Assembly: GCF_016907715.1 (NCBI RefSeq)
Contig: NZ_JAFBCM010000001.1
Span: 5,022,001-5,086,000 of the forward strand
From: Tenggerimyces flavus
GTDB taxonomy: Bacteria; Actinomycetota; Actinomycetes; Propionibacteriales; Actinopolymorphaceae
Length of the DNA stretch: 64,000 nucleotides
Reading direction: 5' to 3'
The position numbers were made by a program, and so were the translations under genes. Every line of letters begins with the position of its first letter. Position 1 is the first letter of the stretch. The notes beneath the pieces are model-generated. The model was not told the origin of the DNA and made no database searches. It saw only the letters and a program-made list of their open reading frames with translations. Positions 34,567-42,107 of this stretch are shown piece by piece.

Positions 34567-35594
34567 GCCGCCTCCTCGAGCTGAACGGGGAGCCCGGTCT
34601 GGATGGACCGTTCGGCGGCGACACCCATCGCGACCGCTCGCCTGCCCTCTTCCGCGGACATCGCGCTCGGTTCGCCCATGATCGCGGCGAGGAACGCCTC
34701 GAGCTGCGCCTGGAAGCCGTTCGTGGAGACCGGCGGGACCTGACCAGTGCCTCGTTCGTCGATCACGAGCGAGGACTCGCCGTCCCAGGCGAGCGCTAGC
34801 TCGCCCTTCGTTCCCGCGACCAGAACGTCGCGGTGTCCGATGTTGGCCGGGCGGTGTCCCCGGCTCATCTCGCAGATCGCGGTGGCTCCGTTCTCGAACC
34901 GCAGCACCATCTCGAGGTAGTCGTAGACGCCGAGCGTCGCGCCGGTCTGCTTCTGCCCGCGCACGTAGACGGTGGCGGGCTTCTCGCCGAACCACCAGGT
35001 CACGAGGTCGAGCAGATGGACGCCGTTGTGCAGGCTGTGTCCGCCGGACTTGACCGGGTCGATCATCCACGCGCGCCAGTCCGGCCAGATCCAGCCGCCG
35101 AGGATCGCGAACCGCGCCAGGACCGGGCGCCCGATCGTTCCGTCGTCGATGGCGGCCTTGACAGCGCGTGCGTAGTCGTAGTGGCGGTGGGTGTGCGCGG
35201 CCATCAACACGGTGTGCTGGTTGGCGAAAGCCTCGACCAGCGCGGTCGCGTCCTGAACGGTGGTGGCGAGCGGCTTCTCGACCAGCATGTGCTTGCCGGC
35301 TTGGGCGATCTGCTGTCCGATCGCTCCGTGGGTGTGGTTCGGCGTGCAGACGATGCAGGCGTCGACCTCGGGCCAGCTGAGGGCCTCGGCGAGGTCGGTG
35401 GCCCAGCGGGCGCCGCCGTTCGCGTGTGCCGAGGCCGATGCTCGTCCCGCGTCGACGTCGACGATTCCGGCCAGTGTCGCGGTCCCCGCGGCCTGGATGG
35501 CGCGCAGGTGTTCGTTGGCGATCGCGCCGGCCCCGACCACGAGCACGCCGGTCTGCTCGGGTCGACTGTCGAGAGTTGCGGAACCACGTTCCAT
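34563..35594 (-). CDS. Gfo/Idh/MocA-family oxidoreductase, first copy
   Basis: A 343-aa oxidoreductase with a clean Rossmann start VLVVGAGAIANEHLRAIQAAG, the signature MLVEKPLATTV (catalytic Lys) and HSLHNGVHLLDLVTWWFGE in the C-terminal domain (His/Asp pair for hydride transfer). Relatives oxidise sugars, inositols or aminated sugars. First gene of the 12-kb operon; its ATG lies 8 nt after a GATCAT -10 box, so translation is probably leaderless. A CATGTC-AC-GACATG palindrome covers the start codon. Confidence 0.9.
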   Translation of the reverse strand: MERGSATLDSRPEQTGVLVVGAGAIANEHLRAIQAAGTATLAGIVDVDAGRASASAHANGGARWATDLAEALSWPEVDACIVCTPNHTHGAIGQQIAQAGKHMLVEKPLATTVQDATALVEAFANQHTVLMAAHTHRHYDYARAVKAAIDDGTIGRPVLARFAILGGWIWPDWRAWMIDPVKSGGHSLHNGVHLLDLVTWWFGEKPATVYVRGQKQTGATLGVYDYLEMVLRFENGATAICEMSRGHRPANIGHRDVLVAGTKGELALAWDGESSLVIDERGTGQVPPVSTNGFQAQLEAFLAAIMGEPSAMSAEEGRRAVAMGVAAERSIQTGLPVQLEEAA

Positions 35595-35605
35595 GTCACG
35601 ACATG
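35592..35605. promoter_or_regulatory. Palindrome over the operon start codon, possible operator
   Basis: CATGTC-AC-GACATG, a perfect 6-bp inverted repeat that contains the ATG of the first Gfo/Idh gene and touches its -10 box (35603-35608). A repressor bound here would block the whole catabolic operon; the IclR protein in the operon is the obvious candidate. Confidence 0.45.
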
Positions 35606-35631
35606 ATCGGAGTGACCTGGGGCGCTGTCAA
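35603..35631 (-). promoter_or_regulatory. Promoter of the catabolic operon
   Basis: On the minus strand, -35 TTGACA (35626-35631), exactly 17 nt, -10 GATCAT (35603-35608). Transcription would begin within a base or two of the ATG at 35594. Confidence 0.7.
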
Positions 35632-35667
35632 GAATGTGAGCTGCGTTTCAACGTGGTCGTGATCCGA

Positions 35668-35696
35668 TTGACACGACCCGTGGCCACACCTATGGT
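35668..35696 (+). promoter_or_regulatory. Promoter of the aminotransferase gene
   Basis: -35 TTGACA (35668-35673), exactly 17 nt, -10 TATGGT (35691-35696), with a leader of about 49 nt and GGAGG 7 nt before GTG 35752. It is back to back with the operon promoter (35603-35631), so both may be controlled together. Confidence 0.75.
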
Positions 35697-35751
35697 CCGG
35701 AGTTGGAACAGCATTCCGTGTCGCGCGAACGGGAACGTCGGAGGACCAACG

Positions 35752-37068
35752 GTGACCAACGCCAAGCCCCGCGGGCAGAGCCTCTACGAGGAAGCGTGCG
35801 AGGTGATCCCCGGCGGGGTGAACTCGGCGACGAGGTACGTCGGGCGGCCGTACGCCTTCACCGGTGCCGACGGCGCGTACATCACCGACGCCGACGGCGG
35901 CCGGTACGTCGACTACCACGCGGCGTTCGGCGCGATCCTGCTCGGCCACAACGAGCCGCTGGTCAACGACGCGGTGCGTGGCGCGCTGGACGGCGTCGAC
36001 CTGATCGGGGCCGGCGTGACGCCGATCGAGATCGAGTTCGCGAAGCTGATCTGCTCGGTGATCCCGTCGGCGGAGATGGTCACGAACGCGATGAGCGGGT
36101 CCGAGGCCACCGCGTACGCCATCCGGTTGGCGCGGGCTGAGACCGGTCGGTCGCTGATCGTGAAGTTCCAGGGCGGCTACCACGGCTGGCACGACGCGGT
36201 GGCGCGGAACGTGATCTCGCCGCCGTCGCTGGCGTACGGGATGGACCCGGTGTCGGCCGGCATCCTGGAGCAGGCCCTGACCTCGACGCTGATCGCGGAG
36301 TTCAACGACCTGTCGTCGGTGCAGGCCCTGTTCGACGAGCATCCGGAACAGATCGCCGCGGTGATCCTGGAACCGATCCCACACAACGTGGGCGCGTTGC
36401 TTCCCACGCAGGAGTTCGTGGAGGGCTTGCGTTCGCTGACGTCGTCCGCGGGTGCGTTGCTGATCTTCGACGAGGTGATCACGGGATTCCGGCACACGCT
36501 GGGCGGCTACCAGTCGGTGTGCGGGATCACGCCGGACCTGACGACGTTCGGCAAGGCCGTGGCTAACGGTTTTCCCCTTGCGGGGTTGGCGGGTCCGCGT
36601 TCGTTGATGTCGCGTTTCACCTCGGCCGGCGGCGACGTGGCGCTGTTGGGAACGTTCAACGGCTACCCGATCGGCTGCGCCGCGGGCATCGCGACGGTGT
36701 CGTACCTGCGCGACAACCCCTCCTTCTACGCGCGCACCGAGACGCTGGGGGAGCGGATGCGGTCGGGGCTGCGGTCGATCGTGGACGAGTTCGGCTTCGC
36801 CGGCCAGGTGCGCGGCTTCGGCTCGGTCTTCGTTCTGTACTTCATGGACGCCCCGGTGCTCGGGTATCGGGACCTGATGCGGAACGACGACAAGGCCTAT
36901 CTGGAGTTCCACCGCCGGATGGCCGACGCCGGCTTCTTCATGCTGCCGATGAGCCTGAAGCGCAACCACGTGTCGGGCGCGCACACCGAGGACGACATCG
37001 ACCGGACGCTGGAAGCCTCGCGCGACGTGCTCAAGGGCATGCTCCATGACGGGGTGCTCACGACCTGA
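35752..37068 (+). CDS. Class III aminotransferase, glutamate-1-semialdehyde aminomutase-like
   Basis: A 438-aa PLP enzyme of fold type I. Opening LYEEACEVIPGGVNSATRYV is GSAM-like; the cofactor site has GSEATAYAIRLARA, FQGGYHGWHD, Asp240 in LLIFDEVITGFR and the Schiff-base Lys268 in TTFGKAVANGFP. True heme-pathway HemL sits in heme gene clusters; here the gene diverges from a catabolic operon, so a transaminase or aminomutase acting on a dedicated amino substrate is more likely. GTG 35752 is chosen from the GGAGG spacing. Confidence 0.9.
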   Translation: MTNAKPRGQSLYEEACEVIPGGVNSATRYVGRPYAFTGADGAYITDADGGRYVDYHAAFGAILLGHNEPLVNDAVRGALDGVDLIGAGVTPIEIEFAKLICSVIPSAEMVTNAMSGSEATAYAIRLARAETGRSLIVKFQGGYHGWHDAVARNVISPPSLAYGMDPVSAGILEQALTSTLIAEFNDLSSVQALFDEHPEQIAAVILEPIPHNVGALLPTQEFVEGLRSLTSSAGALLIFDEVITGFRHTLGGYQSVCGITPDLTTFGKAVANGFPLAGLAGPRSLMSRFTSAGGDVALLGTFNGYPIGCAAGIATVSYLRDNPSFYARTETLGERMRSGLRSIVDEFGFAGQVRGFGSVFVLYFMDAPVLGYRDLMRNDDKAYLEFHRRMADAGFFMLPMSLKRNHVSGAHTEDDIDRTLEASRDVLKGMLHDGVLTT

Positions 37069-37095
37069 GGACCCGGCCCGAAGTAGGGTCGGAGC

Positions 37096-37431
37096 ATGTC
37101 GCAGGTCCTGTTCATCGTCTACCGCATCACCGCGTGGGCGACCGGCTGCACGTTGCTCGCTCTGGTGTTCTGGGCGATGCCGCTGAAGTACATCTGGGAC
37201 GACCCGTGGGGCGTGCAGTTCATCGGCGTGAAGCACGGGTACCTGTTCGCGTTCTACGTCGTGCTCGTGCTGGTCGTCGCGTACTCGCGGCGCTGGTCGC
37301 TCAAGCAGACCGCGCTCGTCGTGCTCGCCGGCACGATCCCCTTCGCGTCGTTCTATGCCGAATGGAAGGTCGCCCGGCTCGAGCGCGCGAAGGAGCGTGC
37401 GGCGGAACCGGTCGACGAGGCCTCGCGCTGA
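37096..37431 (+). CDS. DUF3817 family membrane protein
   Basis: A 111-aa integral membrane protein with three hydrophobic segments and the landmark EGxxHG-like stretch FIGVKHGYLFAFYVVLVL seen in DUF3817 proteins of actinobacteria. No biochemical function is established. ATG 37096 lies 6 nt after TAGGGT, so the mRNA is probably leaderless. It is followed closely by a 2'-5' RNA ligase-like gene. Confidence 0.8.
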   Translation: MSQVLFIVYRITAWATGCTLLALVFWAMPLKYIWDDPWGVQFIGVKHGYLFAFYVVLVLVVAYSRRWSLKQTALVVLAGTIPFASFYAEWKVARLERAKERAAEPVDEASR

Positions 37432-37438
37432 CGTCATC

Positions 37439-37966
37439 ATGGGGTTCGTGTTGTACGAACCAGGTCAGACCGCGCTAGTCGTCCTCTTCCCGGCGGCCGA
37501 CGCCGTCGTCCAGGGCTGGCGAGCCGAGCACGACGATGCCGCGGCGCGGGGTGTGCCCGCGCATGTGACCGTGCTCTTCCCGTTCCTCCCGGAGGACTTG
37601 ATCACCGACCGGGACCTGGACGAGCTCCGGGTGATCTGCGCGGGGCAGCAGGCGTTCGAGGTGAAGTTCGGCAGCTGCGGCAGGTTCACCGACCTGCTCT
37701 ATCTCGCGCCCGAGCCCGCCGAGCCGTTCCGCGCGCTGACCCAGGCTGTGACGACTCGCTGGCCGGAGGCGCCGCCCTATGGCGGCGCGTACGACGAGGT
37801 GGTCCCGCATCTCACGGTGGCGAACGGCGTCGACGGCGCCGCGATGGACGCCGTCGAGGCCGAGCTCTCCCCGCGCCTCCCCGTGCGGGAGCGGGTCGAG
37901 CAGGTGGACCTGTTCACGTTCGACGGCGCGACCTGGCGGTCGCGCCGTCGATTCCCGTTGAGTTAG
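37439..37966 (+). CDS. 2'-5' RNA ligase superfamily (2H phosphoesterase) protein
   Basis: A 175-aa protein of the 2H phosphoesterase fold, with its two HxT motifs HVTVLFPF (about 41-48) and HLTVANG (about 123-129). Family members hydrolyse or ligate 2',3'-cyclic or 2'-5' phosphodiesters in RNA or nucleotides. ATG 37439 (MGFVLYEPG) is taken; the frame further upstream overlaps DUF3817. Its stop overlaps the stop of the convergent MFS gene. Confidence 0.88.
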   Translation: MGFVLYEPGQTALVVLFPAADAVVQGWRAEHDDAAARGVPAHVTVLFPFLPEDLITDRDLDELRVICAGQQAFEVKFGSCGRFTDLLYLAPEPAEPFRALTQAVTTRWPEAPPYGGAYDEVVPHLTVANGVDGAAMDAVEAELSPRLPVRERVEQVDLFTFDGATWRSRRRFPLS

Positions 37967-39438
37967 ACGTTCTCGAGCTCGGGCAGCCGATCGTCGACCG
38001 GCTCCTCGACCGGCCGGGCACGGCGACCCCGGAACAGCAGGCCAGCAGCGATGATCGCCAACCCGATCGTCGCGACGATCGCGACCACGCCGATGGCCGG
38101 GTGGTACGCCGCGATCGGGTCGGCCCCGGCCGCGAACCCGGAGGTCAGCACCGCCGTGACGACCGCCAGGACGATCGCGCCGCCGACCTGGAAGGAGGTC
38201 TGCACCAGGCCGGACGCGAGGCCCTGCTCGTGGTCGGCGACCCCGTTCGTCGCCTCGATGTTCAGCGCCGGGAACGCCAGCCCGAACCCGATGCCGATCA
38301 GCACCATCGTCGGCAGGACCACCGCGACGTACAGCGGGTCGAGGTCGATCCGCAGGAACAGCAGGTACCCCGGAACGAACGCCGCCAGCCCCAGCAGGGT
38401 GATCTTCGCCGCACCGAACCGGTCGACCAGCTTGCCGGTCTGCGGCCCGCCGAACGCGACGATCAGGCCGCCCGGCAGCAGCGCGAGCGCCATGATCATC
38501 GGCGACCACTGGAGCGTCTGCTGCATGTAGAGCGTGGTGACGAACTGGAAGCCGACATACGAGCCGACGACCGTCATCGCCGCGATGTTCGCTCGTACGA
38601 TCGCGCGGTTCTTGAAGATCCCGAGCCGCACCAGCGGATGCGGTGATCGTTTCTCGATCGCGACGAACGCGAACAGCAGGGCGACGATCAGGACCAGCGT
38701 GCCGAGCGTCCGCAGGCTGAGCCAGCCGGCGTGGGGCGCTTCGACGACGCCGAAGACGAGCAGCAACATCGCGCCGGTCAGGGTGGCGGCACCGGCGAGG
38801 TCGTACTTGCCGCGCGTCACCGCCCTGTCCTGCGGCACCAGCTTGATGCCGGCGATGAGAACGGCGATCGCGATCGGGACCGGCAGCAGGAACGTCCAGC
38901 GCCAGCCGATCTCGGTCATCAGGCCGCCGAAGATCAGTCCGGACGAGAACCCACTCGCGCCGAACACGGTGTAGATGCTGAGGGCCTTGTTGCGTGTCGG
39001 GCCCTCGGGGAACGTCGTGGTGATGATGGACAGGCCAGCGGGAGCGGTGAATGCGGCGCTGACACCCTTGATGAAGCGGGTGACGATCAGCAGCGTGCCG
39101 TCGTCGACCAGGCCGCCGACCAGACTCGCCACCGCGAACACCCCGATCGCGATGAGGAAGATCTTGCGCCGGCCGAGCAGGTCGGCGGTGCGTCCGCCGA
39201 GCAGCAGCAGGCCGCCGTACCCGAGGACGTAGCCGGAGACGACCCACTGCAGGGCGCTCGTGGACAGGCCGAGGTCGGCTTGGATGGAGGGGAGAGCGAC
39301 GCCCACCATGGAGACGTCGAGGCCGTCTAGGAACAACGCGCCGCAGAGAACGAAGAGGGCGCCCCACAGACGTGGGCTCCACTTCTCCGTGTTTCCGCCT
39401 GCGGGCGCGGTAGTCGAGGGTTGTGTTGCTGAAGCCAT
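37963..39438 (-). CDS. MFS transporter (DHA2, EmrB-like exporter)
   Basis: A 491-aa transporter with about 14 membrane segments: FLDGLDVSMVGVALPSIQADLG (helix 1), LQWVVSGYVLGYGGLLLLGGRTADLLGRRKI (motif A) and SGLIFGGLMTEIGWRWTFLLPVP (motif C). Multidrug exporters of this family are usually controlled by a divergent regulator, as here (MarR at 39527). ATG 39438 lies 7 nt after a possible TAGCTT -10 box. Confidence 0.9.
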   Translation of the reverse strand: MASATQPSTTAPAGGNTEKWSPRLWGALFVLCGALFLDGLDVSMVGVALPSIQADLGLSTSALQWVVSGYVLGYGGLLLLGGRTADLLGRRKIFLIAIGVFAVASLVGGLVDDGTLLIVTRFIKGVSAAFTAPAGLSIITTTFPEGPTRNKALSIYTVFGASGFSSGLIFGGLMTEIGWRWTFLLPVPIAIAVLIAGIKLVPQDRAVTRGKYDLAGAATLTGAMLLLVFGVVEAPHAGWLSLRTLGTLVLIVALLFAFVAIEKRSPHPLVRLGIFKNRAIVRANIAAMTVVGSYVGFQFVTTLYMQQTLQWSPMIMALALLPGGLIVAFGGPQTGKLVDRFGAAKITLLGLAAFVPGYLLFLRIDLDPLYVAVVLPTMVLIGIGFGLAFPALNIEATNGVADHEQGLASGLVQTSFQVGGAIVLAVVTAVLTSGFAAGADPIAAYHPAIGVVAIVATIGLAIIAAGLLFRGRRARPVEEPVDDRLPELENV

Positions 39439-39450
39439 GGCTGGGAAGCT

Positions 39451-39517
39451 ACATGCACGTGCATTGATTGCACAAGCAAAATATTCTTTAACAGCTTGTT
39501 CGCGTGCATGTGATAAT
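39451..39517. promoter_or_regulatory. Divergent MFS/marR control region with palindromes
   Basis: Contains the perfect palindrome TGCACGTGCA (39454-39463) and distant inverted blocks ACATGCACG ... CGTGCATGT (from 39451 to 39512) and ACAAGC ... GCTTGT. An extended -10 TGTGATAAT (39509-39517) serves marR. MarR proteins bind such palindromes, so autoregulation and control of the exporter are likely. Confidence 0.55.
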
Positions 39518-39526
39518 CTGCTCGCC

Positions 39527-39943
39527 GTGACGCCTGAAGCATCCGCCGATGCCACGCTCGAGCTGGAGTGGCATCACCTGCACGCCCGCTACGCGCTGCT
39601 GTCCTGCGCGCTGGACCGCGCGCTGGGGGAGTACGGCCTGGGCGTGAGCGACTTCGAGGTCCTGGACCGCCTGTCTTCGGCCCCGAAGGCGCGGGTGCAG
39701 GAGCTCGCGTCGTCCGTTCACCTGAGCCAGAGTGCGCTGTCCCGCGTGGTGGCGCGGCTGGAGCGGGACGGCCTGGTCGAACGGGCGATGTGCCCCGACG
39801 ACCGGCGGGGAATCTTCGTGGCGATCACTTCAGTCGGCCGCGCCCGCCACGCCGAAGCGGCGCCGACGCGCCAGCGGGTGCTGACCGAGCACCTCAGCGG
39901 CCCCGCGCAGGAGAACCACGAAGGCTGCGTCTGCCTGTCCTGA
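39527..39943 (+). CDS. MarR-family transcriptional regulator
   Basis: A 138-aa winged-helix protein: YALLSCALDRALGEYGLGVSDFEVLDRLSS (dimer helix), VHLSQSALSRVVARLERDGLV (recognition helix) and DDRRGIFVAITSVGRA (wing). Probable repressor of the divergent MFS exporter. GTG 39527 is set 9 nt after the -10 box; the frame is open further upstream but lies in promoter DNA. Ends in a Cys-containing tail (EGCVCLS). Confidence 0.9.
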   Translation: MTPEASADATLELEWHHLHARYALLSCALDRALGEYGLGVSDFEVLDRLSSAPKARVQELASSVHLSQSALSRVVARLERDGLVERAMCPDDRRGIFVAITSVGRARHAEAAPTRQRVLTEHLSGPAQENHEGCVCLS

Positions 39944-39993
39944 TCCACCCGCGCTCGCCTCACCCTCATTCGCCGCGCCTCCGCACGTCCTTC

Positions 39994-40046
39994 TGGGTCG
40001 GGGGCACCCTCGTCCCATAGGTTCGGACAAGGGTGCCCCCGACCCA
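39994..40046. repeat. Family-1 hairpin, copy 3 (stem variant B)
   Basis: 22-bp arms (39994-40015, 40025-40046) with one G-T wobble, loop CATAGGTTC (complement GAACCTATG). Stem sequence TGGGTCGGGGGCACCCTCGT differs from variant A but keeps the loop and the GGGCACC/GGTGCCC positions. Confidence 0.9.
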
Positions 40047-40243
40047 AGCTCAGGTGGCGGCGACGTTTTGGTGAGGTTGGCGGCGACGTTTTGGGTGAGG
40101 GGCACCTTGGTCCCATAGGTTCGGACAAGGGTGCCCCCGACCCAAGCTCAGGTGGCGGCGACGTTGGCGGTGAGGTTGGCGGCGACGTTTTGGGTGAGGG
40201 GCACCTTGGTCCCATAGGTTCGGACAAGGGTGCCCCCGACCCA
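40047..40243. repeat. Two tandem 98-99 bp units, each ending in a family-1 hairpin (copies 4 and 5)
   Basis: Units 40047-40144 and 40145-40243 are almost identical and contain GGTGGCGGCGACGTT blocks followed by a variant-B hairpin (arms 40092-40113/40123-40144 and 40191-40212/40222-40243, loop CATAGGTTC in both). Together with copy 3 they fill the 317-bp interval between the convergent marR and DUF559 genes, which contains no gene. Confidence 0.88.
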
Positions 40244-40260
40244 AGAGCGCGCGCCCTGGA

Positions 40261-41241
40261 CTAGGCGGCGGTCTGGGCTTGGACCTGTGGGCGCACTCGG
40301 AGAGTCGGCGGCACGCGTTGTCTTGCGGTCTCCAGCGTTTGCCGTATCTCGTCGAGAATCTCGCCCAGTCGAGTCTCGACATCTCCCGGTGCCACGGGAA
40401 GAACCAGCAAGCCGTACTTGGTCATCCGCCGTTGTCGTGCCTGTGTTCGCCGGTACGACTGCGGCGAGAGGTGCCAGGCGAGCGAATCGAGCTCGAGCGC
40501 CACTCCGAGGTCTGGCCAGACAGCATCGGGTCTGGCGAGCCAGTCATCCGCGGCCGAGAACAGGTCACAGTTCCAGTGTGGTTGAACGATCTTCGCGTCG
40601 AGGAGAGCGCGTCGCAACTTGGCCTCGGCCACCGATCGAATGCCCGCCGCGATCTCGCGCACCGCCAGGCGCGGGAGCCTACTGCCAGCGGAGGGGGCTG
40701 CCCGAAGTTCGAGGATGAGCTCAGAGACGCTGCAGAGGTTCCGCTGCACGACTTCGGCGACGAGTTCTCTGACAGCGTCGATCGAGTCCAACCGGCGGGT
40801 GGCGTCGATGGTTGCTCGCGCGACAGGAGAGCAAGGCAGAGTGATCCGCCACCGATGGCTCGGGAGCCTTCGAGTCCGCTCGACGACGACATAGGACCGA
40901 GCTGCGCGTCGCCGATCATGCGGGATGAGCAGGTGGGCCGTCGTGCAGTTCGCCGCGGCTCGTACGCCGTAGAGCCTCAGGGCGGTCAGGCCGGTGAGGA
41001 TCGAGCCGGTACCGGCGTACAGGTGCGCCGCGATCAGGCGCTGGGTCATCGTGGTGGGACCGCTATGAGTAGCGACGATGCCCGGAAGGACCCGTTGCCA
41101 GCTGCCGTTGACCGCAGTTCGGTAGCTGATCGTTTGGCGTGCGATGCCGAGTCGCTCCAACTCCCTGCCGCGCACGACGCCCTGGTGTCGGGCGACAAGG
41201 CTTTCCAACGCGTGGTGGTCGATCTTGCGACGTCGGGGCAT
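40261..41241 (-). CDS. AbiEi-like antitoxin domain plus DUF559 endonuclease-fold protein
   Basis: A 326-aa protein. The N-terminal winged-helix-like part (about 5-60, VARHQGVVRGRELERLGIARQTI) resembles the AbiEi antitoxin domain. The C-terminal part (about 215-315) resembles DUF559, a Vsr/PD-(D/E)XK-related fold: AEAKLRRALLD, RPDAVWPDLGVALELDSLAWH and RQRRMTKYGLLVLPV. Such proteins are common in actinobacteria and usually stand alone, without an AbiEii toxin, as here. The ATG at 41241 (MPRRRKIDHH) is chosen; the frame further upstream passes through hairpin copy 6. Function unproven. Confidence 0.75.
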   Translation of the reverse strand: MPRRRKIDHHALESLVARHQGVVRGRELERLGIARQTISYRTAVNGSWQRVLPGIVATHSGPTTMTQRLIAAHLYAGTGSILTGLTALRLYGVRAAANCTTAHLLIPHDRRRAARSYVVVERTRRLPSHRWRITLPCSPVARATIDATRRLDSIDAVRELVAEVVQRNLCSVSELILELRAAPSAGSRLPRLAVREIAAGIRSVAEAKLRRALLDAKIVQPHWNCDLFSAADDWLARPDAVWPDLGVALELDSLAWHLSPQSYRRTQARQRRMTKYGLLVLPVAPGDVETRLGEILDEIRQTLETARQRVPPTLRVRPQVQAQTAA

Positions 41242-41330
41242 CAGACCATGATGCGACGTCCGGATAGGTGCGCGTCGCCCGTCCGGGCTCAGGTTGTGGA
41301 CGACCGCCCCTGTCCCGTGGTCCGTCGTTC

Positions 41331-41381
41331 GGGTCGGGGGCACCCTCGTCCGAACCTATGGGACGAGGGTGCCCCCGACCC
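41331..41381. repeat. Family-1 hairpin, copy 6 (stem variant B)
   Basis: Perfect 21-bp arms (41331-41351, 41361-41381) around loop GAACCTATG. It lies between divergent genes, upstream of both, so it is not a terminator. The left arm differs from copy 3 only by a wobble-resolving base, supporting selection for pairing. Confidence 0.92.
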
Positions 41382-41398
41382 AAACGAGGGGCGCGGAC

Positions 41399-41430
41399 TT
41401 GCGGAACTGAACCGTACGCTGTACGGTTCA
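41399..41430 (+). promoter_or_regulatory. Promoter with overlapping 10-bp palindrome, leaderless
   Basis: -35 TTGCGG (41399-41404), 17 nt, -10 TACGGT (41422-41427), 6 nt to ATG 41434. The inverted repeat TGAACCGTAC-GCT-GTACGGTTCA (41408-41430) covers the -10, a likely repressor site. Confidence 0.65.
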
Positions 41431-41433
41431 AGC

Positions 41434-42078
41434 ATGTTCGATGCTGCGCTGGAGTTCGATCGTCAGGTCCGCGTCCTCGATGAGCTCGACTATCCCGCGC
41501 TCGCGGGCCTCACCCCCGAAGCGTTCACCGACCTCGTGACACCACTGCGCGAGAAGGCGGTCGCGCGCACCCACGAGGAGCCGACGCGCGAGCGGGTCCC
41601 GTTCCTGCTCGTCCTCGCGCCCGGCATGGTCCGGCCCGAGCAGACCGTTCCGCACCTCACGCTGGCCGGCAAGGCCAAGTCCGGCGTCATCGACCGCCAC
41701 TTCAAGGAGGGCGAGCTCAAGAACTTCGTTCCGATCGAAGGCCTCCCGGTCCCGACGACCGGTGCCTATCTCGCGTTCGGCATCGACCGCGGCCCGGAGT
41801 TCCTGAACGTCACGCCCGACGAGGCGATGCCGACGATCGCCGAACGGGGGAGGACGCCGCTCACGATGGAGGAGGGCATCGCGTTCGCCACGCTGTTCCC
41901 CGAGTCGCTCGAACCCAACAACTGCTGGATGATGCCCGGCTCGCGCTGCGGCGACCGCCGTGTGCCGGCGGTCTGGATCAGCGACAAGGCGCCGAAGCTC
42001 GGCTGGTGCTGGGCGGGCAATCGCCATACCTGGCTAGGTATCGCGTCCTGCGCCGACCGGGTGACGACCTCGAGCTAA
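41434..42078 (+). CDS. DUF5701-like protein of unknown function
   Basis: A 214-aa cytoplasmic protein: MFDAALEFDRQVRVLDELDYPALAGLTPEAFTDLV at the start, a beta-rich middle (PFLLVLAPGMVRPEQTVPHLTLAGK), and a Cys/Trp-rich end (NNCWMMPGSRCGDRRVPAVW then GWCWAGNRHTWLGIASC). The pattern matches my memory of the DUF5701 family of actinobacteria; no activity is known. Leaderless start under a palindromic operator; 29 bp upstream of soxR and on the same strand. Confidence 0.65.
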   Translation: MFDAALEFDRQVRVLDELDYPALAGLTPEAFTDLVTPLREKAVARTHEEPTRERVPFLLVLAPGMVRPEQTVPHLTLAGKAKSGVIDRHFKEGELKNFVPIEGLPVPTTGAYLAFGIDRGPEFLNVTPDEAMPTIAERGRTPLTMEEGIAFATLFPESLEPNNCWMMPGSRCGDRRVPAVWISDKAPKLGWCWAGNRHTWLGIASCADRVTTSS

Positions 42079-42094
42079 GTCGAGGTTCACCGGG

Positions 42095-42107
42095 TACGGT
42101 GGACAAC
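42095..42107 (+). promoter_or_regulatory. Leaderless -10 box of soxR
   Basis: TACGGT (42095-42100) then 7 nt to GTG 42108. The 15-nt context TTCACCGGGTACGGT recurs exactly before the AlkZ-like gene at 43765. No ribosome-binding site precedes the start. Confidence 0.6.

Noticed and set aside
35596-37440. A 614-codon open frame antisense to the aminotransferase
   Set aside because: It mirrors the sense codon bias (Arg/His-rich composition) and overlaps both promoters; the sense protein is unmistakable.
39994-40243. CRISPR array
   Set aside because: Repeats are long hairpins in 98-bp tandem copies with near-identical intervening DNA; there are no unique spacers and no cas genes.
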